Shown here piece after piece: positions 12,663-25,139 of a DNA stretch of 64,000 nucleotides. This stretch comes from Asterella californica (lineage: Eukaryota > Streptophyta > Marchantiopsida > Marchantiales > Aytoniaceae). The notes beneath the pieces were generated by a model. That model saw nothing but the letters and a program-made list of their open reading frames with translations. It did no database searches and was not told the origin of the DNA. Every line of letters begins with the position of its first letter. Within the stretch, counting starts at the first letter, position 1. The position numbers and the translations under genes are program-made. The stretch is from positions 8,866,001 through 8,930,000 of the forward strand of contig JAYKYS010000007.1 in the NCBI GenBank assembly GCA_036924285.1, read 5' to 3'.

Positions 12663-13547
12663 ATGAGCAACACAACAGCTGTACGTCAGGCATTCTCGTA
12701 TTGTGTCCAGCAAGTTAGAAGGTATGACTACGCAAATTATTTGTGTCTGCTGCATTTGCCTCCGAAAGTGCGTAGAGCAGCCTTTGCTATACGAGCATTT
12801 AACGTGGAGACCGCCAGAGTTGGTGATAGTACCCGCGAAAGCCAGCTTGGAGTGATGCGTCTTTTCTGGTGGAAGGAAGCTGTAGATGGAATTTACAAGA
12901 AGAAGACACCACCGTTGGAACATCCAGTAGTACAAGCGCTCAGCTCGGTCATATCTGAGCACAGATTAAGCAAGCACTGGTTTTCACGACTCATTGAGGC
13001 CCGGGTAACGGACTTGGAAATGACTGCTCCACCTGTGAGTATAGGGGAGGTTGAACGATATGCAGAAGATACAGCGTCGGTGCTGTTGTATCTAACACTA
13101 GAGTCCGCTGGGATACGGAACACGGCCGCAGATCATGCCGCTTCGCACATCGGGAAGGCTGCAGGTATCGGTCTGCTCTTGCGCGGTACTCCAGTCCATG
13201 GCTCACGACGGCGTACCTATATTCCAGTTGACATAGCTGCCAAGTATGGTTTGTCTCAGGAGGATATCTACAGAGGAGAAAATCGAGAAGCTCTTGCAGA
13301 TGCGGTGCATGATGTTGCGTCTTTTGCGAAAGACCATTTAGCGCATGCTCAGGGTCTTGCCAGCACTGTACCGAAGGAAGCCGTTATTGTACTTCTTCCT
13401 GCCGTACCAGCCGGCGTGCTCCTGCAGTCTTTAGAGAAATGTAACTTTAATGTGTTCGATTCAAGGCTCCAAAGTGGAGTCTGTGGTGTTAACCCATGGT
13501 GGATGCAACTCAAGCAGAGATGGCATGCTTACAAAGGAACTTACTAA
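12663..13547 (+). CDS. NDUFAF6: NDUFAF6-type complex I assembly factor (squalene/phytoene synthase fold)
   Basis: This is one uninterrupted exon of 294 residues. The protein belongs to the squalene/phytoene synthase superfamily and matches the NDUFAF6 branch, needed for assembly of mitochondrial respiratory complex I. Visible signatures are YCVQQVRRYDYANYLC near residue 13, AFAIRAFNVETARV near 40, the paired Trp of FWWKEAVDGIY near 69, YAEDTASVLLYLTLE near 132 and DHAASHIGKAAGI near 157. The DxxxD metal-binding motifs of true prenyl synthases are not preserved (NVETARVGD and DHAASHIGK at those places), as expected for this branch, so it probably has no synthase activity. An in-frame TGA just upstream fixes the start unless a 5' exon exists. 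The N terminus is short; plant family members begin at about the same place. Length and C terminus (WWMQLKQRW) are complete. No frameshift is seen. Confidence 0.93.
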   Translation: MSNTTAVRQAFSYCVQQVRRYDYANYLCLLHLPPKVRRAAFAIRAFNVETARVGDSTRESQLGVMRLFWWKEAVDGIYKKKTPPLEHPVVQALSSVISEHRLSKHWFSRLIEARVTDLEMTAPPVSIGEVERYAEDTASVLLYLTLESAGIRNTAADHAASHIGKAAGIGLLLRGTPVHGSRRRTYIPVDIAAKYGLSQEDIYRGENREALADAVHDVASFAKDHLAHAQGLASTVPKEAVIVLLPAVPAGVLLQSLEKCNFNVFDSRLQSGVCGVNPWWMQLKQRWHAYKGTY

Positions 13548-16500
13548 CTTGCGCCGTTACGAAGAAGATTCCGACGCACTCGAGTCGATCCATTGACTTC
13601 TGCCCAGCACCATGACCGGATGCGAAGCTCCAGTGGGTTCGTTTAGGGAGAGACTTTTGGTTTGTATCCTGGAACTGTTCTCAGCTCGAGAAGCAGATTT
13701 TGTTAGCAAGCGGTCGGTTTGGTGGAAGCACGATACGATGTCTATGGTCAATTGTCACGTTTGAAGAAAGGCAGTACCCATGTCGGCGCTGGTGTCCGTG
13801 GGCTATTGAGTTTGGTGGCCTCCGAGGCCTTGGCGCAGAGTCATAATGGGGGCACTCAGTACTCGCTGCTTTTATAAACAGTTATTGACTGGTACACGAA
13901 ATTTCACCACAAGGCGTGTCAGTTAGTGTTTGATAGGCCTAATATTTTGTGATGATAAAGGAAGTCTGTTGCAACCAGCTTTTCGTTCGTTTGCGAGCAG
14001 CTTTTTTCATCAAGCGTGGTAATGTGAAGGTTTTGTTTGTTCTATTCAACGTCAGTGAACTGGCAGGAGAATATTGCGCATTGCTGTGGTAAGAGTGAGG
14101 ATACTATCAAGGCTTTCCACAGATCCAACCTGTGCCACCGAGCAACGAGATATTACCACTCTTCAATGCTCATGCACCGTAGTCGTTCCTTCTATTCAGG
14201 TGAAAGTGCAGCTGTGGATACAGGAATTGGGATTCTGTGGCTAGCAACGGCCCTTCACTTGGTCGACGCCAGTGGTGTGCATCCTCCTGCTCAAGAGTCA
14301 GTTGCGACTAGAAGTACTCACGATCGTCAGGAACGAAGCATCTACGTATGGGCCATGATAACGAAACCGGACGGTACTCTCTGAGGTAAAAGAATTCGCA
14401 CTATCAAATCCTCACTAAATTTCCGAGCGTCAATGATGATGGCCTGCCCAAGGCAAGAATGACCCTTAACTTCAAAGTTGTCATCACGCATTTCCGTACG
14501 AGCTGTCAAATCGCACAGAGGAGGCATCTACGTCAGGCAGGCACAGCAGGCCGTAAATGCCTCCTCTGCAGCAGAGATAGTAGTTCCTCCTCACGAAAGG
14601 AAGGAGGATGCATGTTTACATAAGAAGCAAAATGAATATTGCTACAACCAATTGATTTAACTTTTCTCAAGGTTGTTCAAAATTTCATGCAGTCAAAACT
14701 GACTTTTGGAGGAGTTAAAATTTTCGTTTATTTTGGCGTATTTTTGGTGGCATAAGTGGTTGAGTGGTTCGATTTTTAAATGATTTAGTTATAAATGGCT
14801 TGTTTTGAGTAACATGTTTCGGTTCAGGTCCTGTAACAAAGTTACTTGTTGATTGTGTTAATGGAGGAGAGCGTTTTGTTATTGCAGGAGATCGTTTAGT
14901 GAGATCAGAGTCTTGATATTTTGTTTTTTGGTGTGAAATAAATATCGTAAATAATTTTTTCATTTTAATCGTTGTTTTAGTAATTGTGGGTTGGTGTTTG
15001 TTGACGGGATTGCAAACATGGATCGGATATTATGGTTGTGTATCACCTTGTTCGTGGATCACTGTTTTAATCATTGTGGTTTACCTGGATTGCTGTTTAT
15101 TGATGGCGATCTACGTTGCATCGCATATTTATCGTTATGCGTCACATATTGATTCTTTTGTCTCTTGCATAGATCTACTACTTGTAAAGGATCGTTGTTA
15201 CCACAGCTAACTATCCACATCAGATAGTATTTCACTTTTCCTTCACGATGACAGCATACTGCTCCAGGATTGTTTATGTACCGTGTGCAGTTCGTAGCAA
15301 GAATAACGCATTTCATCAACCATCCAAGAACAGCAAACAACAATCTTTGAGCAGAGAGTAATATTCCTCTGTCCTTAACAATAGGGCATCTTTCTCGATG
15401 ATTCTTAAGCAACGAGCAAAAGCGTTAGTGATACATAAGCAATTGGCTTTTGTGTGTGTGCATCATAAGCGATGCAACCATCAAGGCTGAGACGTCAGAC
15501 CCATACATATAAGAAGCATGGAGTTTACATAATATAGAGTGTAAAATGAGAGGCGAGGTACTTACGAAAGAAACATAAACAAGAGAAAGTCCGAGACGTT
15601 ATAGACTTTAATGTTATTAAAGAATCACATAAAATTTTAAATTCAAACTCTGAACTCGACGATTCACCCAGTTATATTTCATTCGTGTCATCTTGCACGA
15701 AATATGTACTCTTGCCAAATCATATATAAAAGTTATAGAAGTTTTTAAATAATATTTAAGATACAAGAAAACGTATTAAGAATTTTACATTGTTTTACGT
15801 CTAGTCGCATGAAATAGCTCCTTCTGGTCGAATTCTTCCTGGAATGAAAATCAAATTGGTAATATTTCGTCCAACCTTATAGTACAATATTCGAATAGTT
15901 TCCAGAAAAAGACCAACATCAATAAATATGTATAATAGTAATAGCAAACCAGGTACAGTATAATCGACGATCTATCCTGTAAACACTAAATCGCTGAATC
16001 GGATTCGTCTACTGGGGAAACCCTAGACATCACAGCTCACGCGATAGGAATCTGGCAATCTGGAATTGAGGAGATTGTTTGCAGGGATCTACGACTGTAG
16101 TTTGGACTCCAATCTTCGACGCCGTGGGTCCTCACATGGGGTACCCAAGGAAGTTTAACATGGGAAGAAGACGTTGTGAAGCAAAGGCAGCCTTGAGTAT
16201 TATTGCGCTGGCGACAGGCTAGGGATGAGAGTGGAAGGGTAGTATTGTGCATCAGAGTGTGAAGACGAGTCCACGCTGCTTGTCGTTGTCTGCAGGTAAG
16301 GGATTTGCAGTAGGACAGTGGAAGGTATAGGTCAAGAACTGAGAGTTTAATCTTTTCCGCCCGCTCAAAAGTATGTTGTGATGAAACGAATCCGATGAAA
16401 TCTGTTTCATCGGTTTCGAGGAACCATGGTGCTGTAGAAATGTCGAGCAAAACTCGTATGGACGGCGTAATCGCTGTACCTCCATGTGAATTGCAAGCCC

Positions 16501-18207
16501 TCCGTTACTTTCATAACCAGTCAACCGAACCACACCTGATGAAGAACGAGTCTCTGAAATTCTGAGTAACGAGCGCAAGTTTCGTGGAGGGACCTCCTTG
16601 GTCGTGAAGGATTCCTGCAACCAGAGAAACACCAAGACAGCCTTTTGTCAAGGCGCAAGAAGATAATCACACTGGATAACTGGACTCCTACCTTGACGCT
16701 CTTGTTGATAAGCAGCCTTGGTCCCCGACATTTGTACCGTATAGAAGGGCTGTTGCTGTCATGCTTCCCCTCACTTTTGATCATTAGCGCATGTCAGCGG
16801 TTGGATATTTGTTGGGAATACCGATCTGAGTAAACATACCGATGTAGTGTCAAGGGATCGCAATTTGATGGCCCGACTCTCGAGGCGGGACTTCTCATTG
16901 TACGGATCCTTGATTCACGCTGGCAAAAACTGTAAGCGATCGGATTGTACTCGATCTAAAGTAGTTCTGTACCGATACCTCCCAGCATCCAGTCCGCCGT
17001 TCACAGCGAGGGATTAAGTTTCTTGTTCAGTGGGATGATGCAAGTATTCGAACAATTAAACTGGGATAAGCAGACCGAGACTGCTATAACACAACAACTC
17101 TTCCTCCACGAAATGAAATTATTGTGATTTACGATTCGTAGGACCTGAAAGGTAGCAATCGGTCTTACCCCAACGATACCAGCGCGTTGCGTGGAGTCGC
17201 ACTTTAGGCCAGAATCAAACTCTTCATACAGAAGGATAACAAATCTCGCTCATCGAGTACGTCCGGCCAGAGTGTTTCTGCCTACGATTCTTGAGCCGAA
17301 GCATAAACAGAGGACCTTCTCCAGAAGCAGCAAGACGCCTCGTCTGCCGCTGTGTGTGAACAGTGAAGAATGACGGTCTGATATCAATAGGTCTGTGAGA
17401 AGCGTGGGTTCTGTAGGAGGTCGTACGGCTCCCCCAGCGCAGGAATGGATGAGACGACCCTTCGGTACCAAGGGACAACCTCGTCATATGAGGAGCGTGG
17501 GGCAGCGTAAGCCGGGAAGAGGTAAGAGGACGGGGAAGGTAGACGTATCCGGATCTCACAAATTCTCGATCTTTGACAGTCTATGGCATCAGAGAGTGTG
17601 TAAGGATGAAACATGAAGTCCCTGATTTGAAGCGAAGAAGATTTGATGAAATCTTGCGTGCTCCATCTTCACATCTGCGGTCTAGTCTGTATTTTTCTGA
17701 AAATATATTAGCAAGAATCTTACACGCGGATGAACTTCACGAGCCTCTGTAGTCCCTAGGGGCCGGTCTATAAGCACGGAAGCAGGTCGAAAACCGGTGT
17801 GAGATCTCTGCTTTAGTTTCTATAATATTTCTTTGAGGTCGGAGGCATTCTGAGAATATACGGTTGGGCATCGGCTGGCATTATTTTGGTTTCTCTTGCA
17901 AATTCCAGTCTCGATGGGCCAAACCTGGAGCGGAAGAAATTGACTCTTATTGCATGCACTATTATTCTAATCTCCGGATAACTGAGAGACATGGATCACG
18001 GGTGCAACTGAACCGCCACGAAGTTATCTGACAGCCAACCAACGAGAGGTACTGATTAAGCACACCCCGACCTGGAGCCGAGTACCGGCAATGATTGTGG
18101 ATTATGATGTTCCGTCGAGGATTGGAACGAAAACCGATGAACTGGAATTTGCGCAGTTGCTTTAGCCATACTGCATTCACACTTCAGCACTGCAACTAAA
18201 ATCCAGT
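13548..18207. other. Intergenic region, no recognisable gene
   Basis: The region is mixed in composition, with an AT-rich core at about 14.7-16.0 kb. Frames on the minus strand at 16037-16784 and on both strands at 17.2-17.6 kb are open for 60-140 codons but show no domain and overlap each other. Noncoding transcripts cannot be excluded. Confidence 0.5.
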
Positions 18208-20581
18208 ATGGCTGGTCGTGGCACCCTTCGGGGGACCATGCATCAGAAGAACACGCCACGGGCAAAATCCCGGAACATGTTAGGGCAAGGCCAGTTCTCC
18301 ATCTATCTTCCGAGGAGGGTTGACGCAGAGTACTACCTCCGAAGTCCAGTCAAGGTGAGGGCGGAGATGCTGTTGTCACCTGAGCATTTGGATGGTCGCA
18401 ACGTGGGCTCCATTCCGTGCCGAGCGCGCGCTGAAAAGCTCACGACGGAGAACGGTCTGAGCGTTGTTAACGTTCCAATTAAGATCGAGGCGGAGCTGCT
18501 GCTCACTCCCGGCATGTCCTTCAGCTGCAAGCCTGCTACTCCTCAGTCCCCCACTCCTCGTAAGCAAACACACCTTGCCTCACCTTACCTCCCGTGAAGA
18601 TTCTTCTTTGGAGACGTCTCCTTAACTGGCCTGATGGGTTGTTGTATGAGTGATCAGTACATAGCTCTCTTCGAGTATGCGTTTGGTTGGTCCTTTCTGT
18701 TTCTCCAGGGCTTGAATGCTGATTCTGTTCAGATACTTTCAGTAATAGGACGGCAGTACGTCTCAGTGTTTTGGAGGACGTGGTGCCACGACAGAAGTGT
18801 TCTCGCTCTGGTTTGGTTCCATATAGCATAGAATTCACAGGACGTAGCTAGTTATTGATTTCAGTATCGAGCTGCTTTTTTCTGTTATATGTGCAGAGGA
18901 CATTCACGAAGGGTCCTTGCAGGAAACAAAACCATTAAAAGTGGCAGAGAGTTGGGAGTTATGGGGGAAGAAAATGAAGGCCGCCCTTAGCAAGTATCGA
19001 TCACAGTATGGAGTCAAGTCAGAGGATATGTGGCAGACCAAGCAGGTACTGGTGTCGGAGCTCAGGCTCGACGACAATTCCGCCAAAACCACGGAGCTGA
19101 CGAAGCGTATCAATTCATACGCTGCTCAAGTTTTCGAGCAAAACAAAAGAATTCGTCTCCTGCAAATCAAGTTGCGCGAGGAGGAGGGCGGCCGAGCAGA
19201 GTCGAGTGAGAAAGTCAGTGTTGTTGAGCAGCAGTGTAGGTTGTTAGAAAAGCGGCTGAAAGCAGCTGAATCCAGGGCCATGGGGGCAGAGCACCAGGCT
19301 GAAGCCGTCAAGCACAGGACGAGGGATTTAGGAGTTGTCTGTGGTCATCAGGGAGTGCAGCTGAAAGAGCTGGCCAAGCAGGTAGACTTCTTTGCCAACA
19401 TTCTGGCGACACAGAAAATAGCTGCACTAGATACGTACAAAGCACTGGAACAGCAAATGGAGATGCACAGCGTCTTGGTGAATGAGCCGATGTCAGCAGC
19501 AGGTGGTCCTACCACAAGTGAATATGGTGGCAGCACTCTCACGAGAACCAGCAGGAATAGATCATTCAAAGTCCAGAGTCCCCTCGTGGAAGTTCCACGA
19601 GGTTCCACGGGGTTCAGTTCCACGGTGGAACTGAACCCCGAACCCCTCATTTACCGGATGCCTGCACTTTCTAGGCCAGAAAGTCAGCACCTGTTACTCC
19701 CTTGTAGCAGGAACACAGCCAATAGGAGATACCAAGTCACGACACCGAGTTCAGAGCCGAGACCTAATTCGGAACACTCCGAGTCGGAAGGAGTTCCTAA
19801 CAACCACTTGGGTTTCTTGTTAAATCAATTAATGCATTTTGCTCCAAACTGGGATATGGAATTTAACTCGTCCATGAAACGAGCGGAAGAACTTATTCAA
19901 CACTGTGCAGTTCAAGCTTCGAAACTGAAGGATTTGAGCGCGGAGTTGGATTGCTTAGGAACTAAGACTAAAAGGGATCGAAAACCCAGTCCAAAAGTAG
20001 TATTTTTCGAGCCACACGCATACGAAATTCGGTCTGATTCCGTTGAGTCCAGCCCTTTCCGTGAGAGGCCGTCATCCAAGCGTTCTGTACCACCGAAAGT
20101 GACTCGAAGTTCCGCCCAGCTTGCGGTCACAGCAAATTCCATGCAGATATTTGTGAAGGATGTTACCTTCGGGGCTGCTCTCAACCCCGCAGCTGCAGAG
20201 AGTTCTGTTGACAAGCCCATCTTACATAAATTTACAGTTATTGCACGAGAAGAACCTACGTTGGAGTCCCCAGGAAAGAACGAGCTCACGGACCGGGGTA
20301 CACAGACTGTTCCAATGTCGCCCCCCGTGTTGCGTATCGTAAAAACTAAGGAGGAAAAGGAGGTCATAGGAAGGTGTAGACATGTGCCTGTGTGTTCTTC
20401 ACACTGTCACACTGAAAAGAGTCGGCAAGCAGTTGTTTACAGAGTACCGTTGTCTTTCCGGTATGAACTCAAAATGTGGAGGCTTGCAGGCCGGACGCTG
20501 ATCCAGGCTTCGATGTTGTGGTTCGGAATTCGCCTTCTGCCACAACTGCAGCTGTTCCCCTTCGTCCCTCCGGCAACTTGA
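18208..20581 (+). CDS. Gene A: three-motif N-terminal domain plus coiled coil, function unknown
   Basis: The model has exon 1 at 18208-18559, an intron starting GTAAGC and ending GTGCAG, and exon 2 at 18897-20581. Phase is kept (C joined to AG) and the product is about 678 residues. I do not recognise the family. Residues 26-105 form a compact domain shared with gene B, opening MLGQGQFSIYLPRRVD. It contains three related segments: SPVKVRAEMLLSP (46-58), IPCRARAEKL (69-78) and VPIKIEAELLLTP (89-101). Exon 2 begins with ESWELWGKKMKAAL and continues as a predicted coiled coil of about 150 residues (LLQIKLREEEGGRAESSEK, CRLLEKRLKAAESRAM). The rest is Ser/Pro/Glu-rich and looks disordered, with HVPVCSSHCHTEKSRQ near the end. 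No targeting peptide or membrane segment is evident. A scaffold or cytoskeletal adaptor is possible but is inference. The extreme C terminus could be altered by an unseen 3' exon. Confidence 0.75.
19582..19640. repeat. Two adjacent perfect palindromes inside gene A coding sequence
   Basis: The first (19582-19602) has 10-base arms CCTCGTGGAA and TTCCACGAGG around one base. The second (19608-19640) has 16-base arms, CGGGGTTCAGTTCCAC and its complement, around one base. Both share the TTCCAC/GTGGAA core and encode PLVEVPRGSTGFSSTVELNP. The reading frame stays open through both. They lie between the coiled coil and the disordered tail, where an insertion is likely to be tolerated. Confidence 0.9.
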
Positions 20582-22573
20582 GGGACCATACCCGAGTGAG
20601 ATCCTCTTCCTATGATGAAGATGAACAGACAAAGACAGGAGAGTCGCTGCCTGTGATCGCATGACACAGGATCCACATGCGAAATTGGCCCCCCGGTTAA
20701 CATTCAGTTGTCTCCTGCAGTCAACCTTAAGCACTCTGGAGTCTGGGTACATTGTGTGTCAAGCAAGCTTTGGGTGATACTCCGGTACGGATTGTGGCGA
20801 TAAAGACATCATTGTTACGCAAATGATTGACCTCTCGTTTCAATCGTGAACAAACGCGGAGGTAAAGCAGCAGTGCAAATCTTTATGCATAAGCAGGAAG
20901 AAAATACCGAAAAACAGCATTCCGCCCGGAGGAAAATGAGAAGTAGACCAGATTTGGCAGAGTCTAACCACCGAGTGACTTTGGGAACGCGGAGTTCTTC
21001 ACCTCTATTATTTGACAGTTTTTAATGTATTGACACAAAAACCATCTGTTCGCGTAAGAAGCATCCATATTGTCAACCTACGCCTACAACGGTTACTACC
21101 GTCTTGCACAATAGGCCAAGACGCATGCTCCTACTCGTACATTTGCTTGAGACGGGTTAGTACATTCTCCATGCTCAAGGCAACAACTACGTTTCCAAAC
21201 TCTATCTCCAATTTAGACATGCACTCATTTCAACAGGCACTCCCGTCTGAAGTTGACACCGCATTCAGCTAAGCGAGTCTGAAGTTGACACTGGAAGTGC
21301 TTCGGCTACAGGTTGAATGAGGTGAGGAAAGTGTTTCGTCATCGTTCCGTTTACTTCCTTCCTTTCGTCTCACTTTCATTTGTGTCAAGTAAAAAGGTGG
21401 AAAGAAGGGAAATTTGACAAAAGGGCTTGCTAACTTGTGACTTACTTTGACGTTGTTCTAGTCTGAAGTTTCAAACAATAAGGTCAAAACTGTTGTGAGG
21501 TTGTAGGACCCAACGCTCTTATGGTGGACACGTGGTCAGTGTACAGTTTTTCCCGGGGCTGAACTAGAGAGATCTGCGTGGAAGACCTTCCATGTTCTCC
21601 TCGGAGCGCAGTGCCGACAATACAGATCTTTTTTCCTCAAGCTTCTGGAGGAGGGCAGTACGCTGGAACACCACGGGAGCATTTCCCGACACCTGCAGCG
21701 AGTGGCGAAAGGCATCAGAGCGGACGAAACAGACTACCGTAGTGCATATGGAAACGTCAAGTTATCATTTGCCATAGCAACCAATGCCCATGAACCTTTA
21801 GGCACACGACGTTGTGAAGAACCTGGGTCGAGTTAACACACTTGCAAAAACACTCACAATATGTAAAATGGATTGACATTTCTCAGATACTTTGCAGCTT
21901 TGATATCTCCCTAGGTTCTATGTAGTGTTTACAGTGATTTTATGTAGTTTTTACAGGAAATCACAAACTATTGCTGGTTTCGCAACTTTGGCTCGGATTC
22001 CCCCTTCCTCTATCAGAACGTCATTCAGCTCTGTGTACATGAGCTACTGTCCACCTGATATTCCCAGTTGAATATGACTTCTCCTACTCGTGATAGCTAC
22101 CACCTCCCATATTTCCCACCTCCTACATTCTACTCTACAAAGCTTTTTAAGTGAAAGATTGTTCGTAAGTGTAACGTACAAAGTGAAACCGTTTCTTTCG
22201 GAGGAACGAACAGACTTGTGTTGGATATGCAACTGGTGAAATACAATGCGGCGGTACAGTTATCTACTGCCCTCATTGTATTTAACTCCAGTATGGATCA
22301 TAGGCTAAATCCCGCTAAGGCTCTTTTTTGGCCTACATGACGCTTCAGATTCAGAGAAGCAAGCAAGATACTGGGCTGCAGAGTTTTCCTGCAAAACTCT
22401 GCAAACAGGCGGTGGGTACCCAGCTTTAAGCGATCGGAGCCCCTCTCGGCAGTTCAAGCACAAAGACGCGTTCAAAGACGCGTAGGATCCAATTGGGGTG
22501 CGGAATTACTGTAGTCAGCAATCTTAAGGTGCGTACTGCTTGTAAACATATGGGACTCGGAATGGTTCAGACG
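20582..22573. other. Spacer between convergent genes A and B
   Basis: No recognisable gene. Open frames at 20399-20752 (-) overlap the end of gene A and are probably chance frames; others are shorter than 90 codons without domains. The 3' UTRs of both genes should fall here. Confidence 0.5.
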
Positions 22574-24805
22574 TTAACTTCTCAATGTTGGAAAGTTTCT
22601 CATGATATTATGAACTTGTCTCATGCCAAGCTCATCTTTCAACTTCATTCCCAACTCCTGCATCAAGGTTTCTCTTCTCCTTACTGCCTGCACAGTCATA
22701 CCAACTGAATGATTGCTCTTTATATTCGTGTTTCGTCTTTTCAGACCTTCAAATACGTAAGTTAACAAAGATTAGCACAGACACTTTCCAATTTCAGGTT
22801 GAGATCTGAGAAACTGCCTCCATTTACTCCGGTACTTAATAATGGTAAAGTGCTGCAATTGTGAAGTCTAAGAGTGTTACCATCTCCAAAAGCTGGTGAG
22901 AGGTCTAAAGCAGGTATTGCACTGTAATTAGATTGTATGAAGAGTTGTGACATGAAGGTTGTCAACATGCAACAGTCGGATGCTTTCAGACGGTTTACTA
23001 GGAATTACCTCAGCGTCCTGGACGCTTGACTGCCTTGAAAAAGACTCTCGCCTCAAATACTGCTGCAGGTAGAGGTTGCTTTTCTTTCTTTCATACGCAT
23101 CTGAAGTTCTCATCTGCTTTTCTCTTTCCACTACAGTTTCAACAATGATTGTAAGGCGCCGTGCACAGTGAGCAGTATGCTGGTATTAGCAATCGGCCGG
23201 ATAATCCAATGCCAACGTATATGTAGCATGGCGCGAGAGATAAGATTAGAAATGATACACTGCTCCCTCACATCTCAGCAAGTGGACTACTCGAGATGCT
23301 ACGTAACCTGATCAGAAAATATAGCAGATGTTTACGAAGTTTCAGGACCCGACGAGCAGTCAAGATTTCATCGGACTAAGATGAATTCACAATCACTGAA
23401 GAGTGTAGTTTGAAACAGCATACATTTCCGTTGAGAAAACATCTGTTCTCGCTGGCATACCATAGGCTCCCTGCGCCTTGTTACCATAGCCCTCTGCACC
23501 TTATTCATACTGTCAATACTGCTGTCAACGTGCTCCTGCAAAATGTAAATCTAACTAGCCGGGTCCTCTCTGTGCATGCATGGGTGGGCACAGTTGAGTT
23601 GACAGCAATATTTTCCATTCAGACCTAGCAAACGTAACAATACCAGTTAGCAATGACGAGTCCAAGAACCATGAAGGTGCCACAATCGACCAACAATTCA
23701 CTAGGACAACAGATGTAATCATCACTCAAGACATGGTAACAGCATGTTTTGATCTAAAGTTCCAAATACGGGGTTGCAATAAATGCCGTAATCTCCGAAT
23801 GTACCTGAGGTTGCGGCTGCAAGTGAGTGGGGAGTTCTGATAGTTCCTTCAGGTTTCTCATAGGTAGAATCAATCCCGTATTGTGAGATCTATTTGGTGC
23901 TAGAGATGCCCCCACTGGCCCTTGATTCTTGAAGGTTACGGGAGGGACCCCCGTCCTGAAGCTCTTCATGCATCCAGCTGACTGAGAGTCATCAGTTTGA
24001 ACTGGTTTCTCAATCAGGATCTTGAGCACGTCTTCCTCATCTTGCGCGGCGGGGAACCTGCCTAAGGTAGATTTATGACATGTCTCAGCAGTTGGCAGTT
24101 GCAATATTGACAACGTCAGGTGAAAATTTCTGCGGTTAGAGAGGAACACTAATCCCACTTCCTTCCACAGCCACGTTAGTGGCACTTGAGATCAGCTCGT
24201 GCTCAAGTTTCCATTTACCAGTTAAAACAAGTGTGAAAGTCTGTACACCGCGCCGCCGTGCACACAGAAAGAATACCGTAGATGGGAAGACACGGTTGAG
24301 AAAGTTCATACGTTGAAAACGCTCGTTGTAGGTCAGGTCCGAAGGGTTTCGTTACGGAATCCAAAACTTCGGTGTGATTCGGAGGATTGGGTGGCTTGCA
24401 GCTGAAGGACATATCAGGAGTAAGAAGGAGTTCCGCCTCGATCTTAATGGGAACATTTATCACGCTCAGGACATTATCACTTGAAAGTTTCTCAAGCCGA
24501 GCTCGGCAGGGAATTATTATGGAGGCCATATTGTCCTCATCGAGTAGCTTTGGGGACAGTATCATCTCAGCTTTCACCTTCACTGGAGTCCGCACGTAAT
24601 GCCTTCCATCAACCCTCTTGGGAAGATAGATGAAAAACTGCCCTTGGCCTAGCATGGTTCCTGACTGCGGATCATTGTTATCGCATCCGTCACCACCGGA
24701 GTTCAGCCCACTTGCCATTTTCCCCAGGCCAAACTGGTCCGCTGTGTGTTGAGAGGCCAGGCGAGAAGTGTACAACCCTTCAGTTACGACACCAACACAA
24801 GCCAC
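22574..24805 (-). CDS. Gene B: paralogue of gene A's N-terminal domain, multi-exon
   Basis: The first exon reads from 24805 (or a more likely ATG at 24718, MASGLNSGGDGCDNNDP) down to 24312, ending at a GTATGA donor. A second exon from 24057 to 23805 joins in phase (AC plus G) and begins FPAAQDEEDVLKILIEKP. The first exon carries the domain shared with gene A: MLGQGQFFIYLPKRVD, then TPVKVKAEMILSP, IPCRARLEKL and VPIKIEAELLLTP. Exon 2 is polar with no known domain and ends at a GTACAT donor. Downstream, a segment ending near 23009 (REKQMRTSDAYERKKSNLYL) and another at 22574-22768 (TLMQELGMKLKDELGM) look coding and helical, but I could not join them with certainty. The long coiled-coil exon of gene A has no obvious counterpart. 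The first two exons are well supported; the 3' half is tentative. Confidence 0.6.
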
Positions 24806-25081
24806 CAGCTTGTATCGTTTTCTGCCAATGTCCTAAATCGAGACCTCGTGGCGTGAAAACGCGTAATAGAAGCTGAAACAAGAACTCTCTTCCGGATGTT
24901 GTTTGGAGTCGAATTTGACCATGCTACGAATATCAAGCGAACTGGCTCCTGGATCCACATGGCTCGCTAGACCCCGCAGACAAAGTACGAAATCAGGTCA
25001 GTCATGATCAGTGGCGTTTTCTTGCCGTCCATACCTGTCTCCCAATTTCATCCACTTGCATAGATTTTTAGTTGTGTGCTG

Positions 25082-25139
25082 CTCGTGGTCATCATGCTTC
25101 TGGGCTCTTTCTCGTGGTCATCATGCTTCTGGGCTCTTT
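25082..25139. repeat. 29-bp direct duplication
   Basis: Two identical adjacent copies, 25082-25110 and 25111-25139, each opening CTCGTGGTCATCATGCTTCT. Identity suggests a recent duplication. Confidence 0.95.

Noticed and set aside
16037..16784. Three minus-strand frames that overlap in different registers
   Set aside because: No recognisable motif, and each frame ends without a usable donor joining the next.
19348..20367. Long minus-strand frames opposite gene A
   Set aside because: They mirror the plus-strand coding sequence and have low-complexity composition; gene A has the splice and paralogue support.
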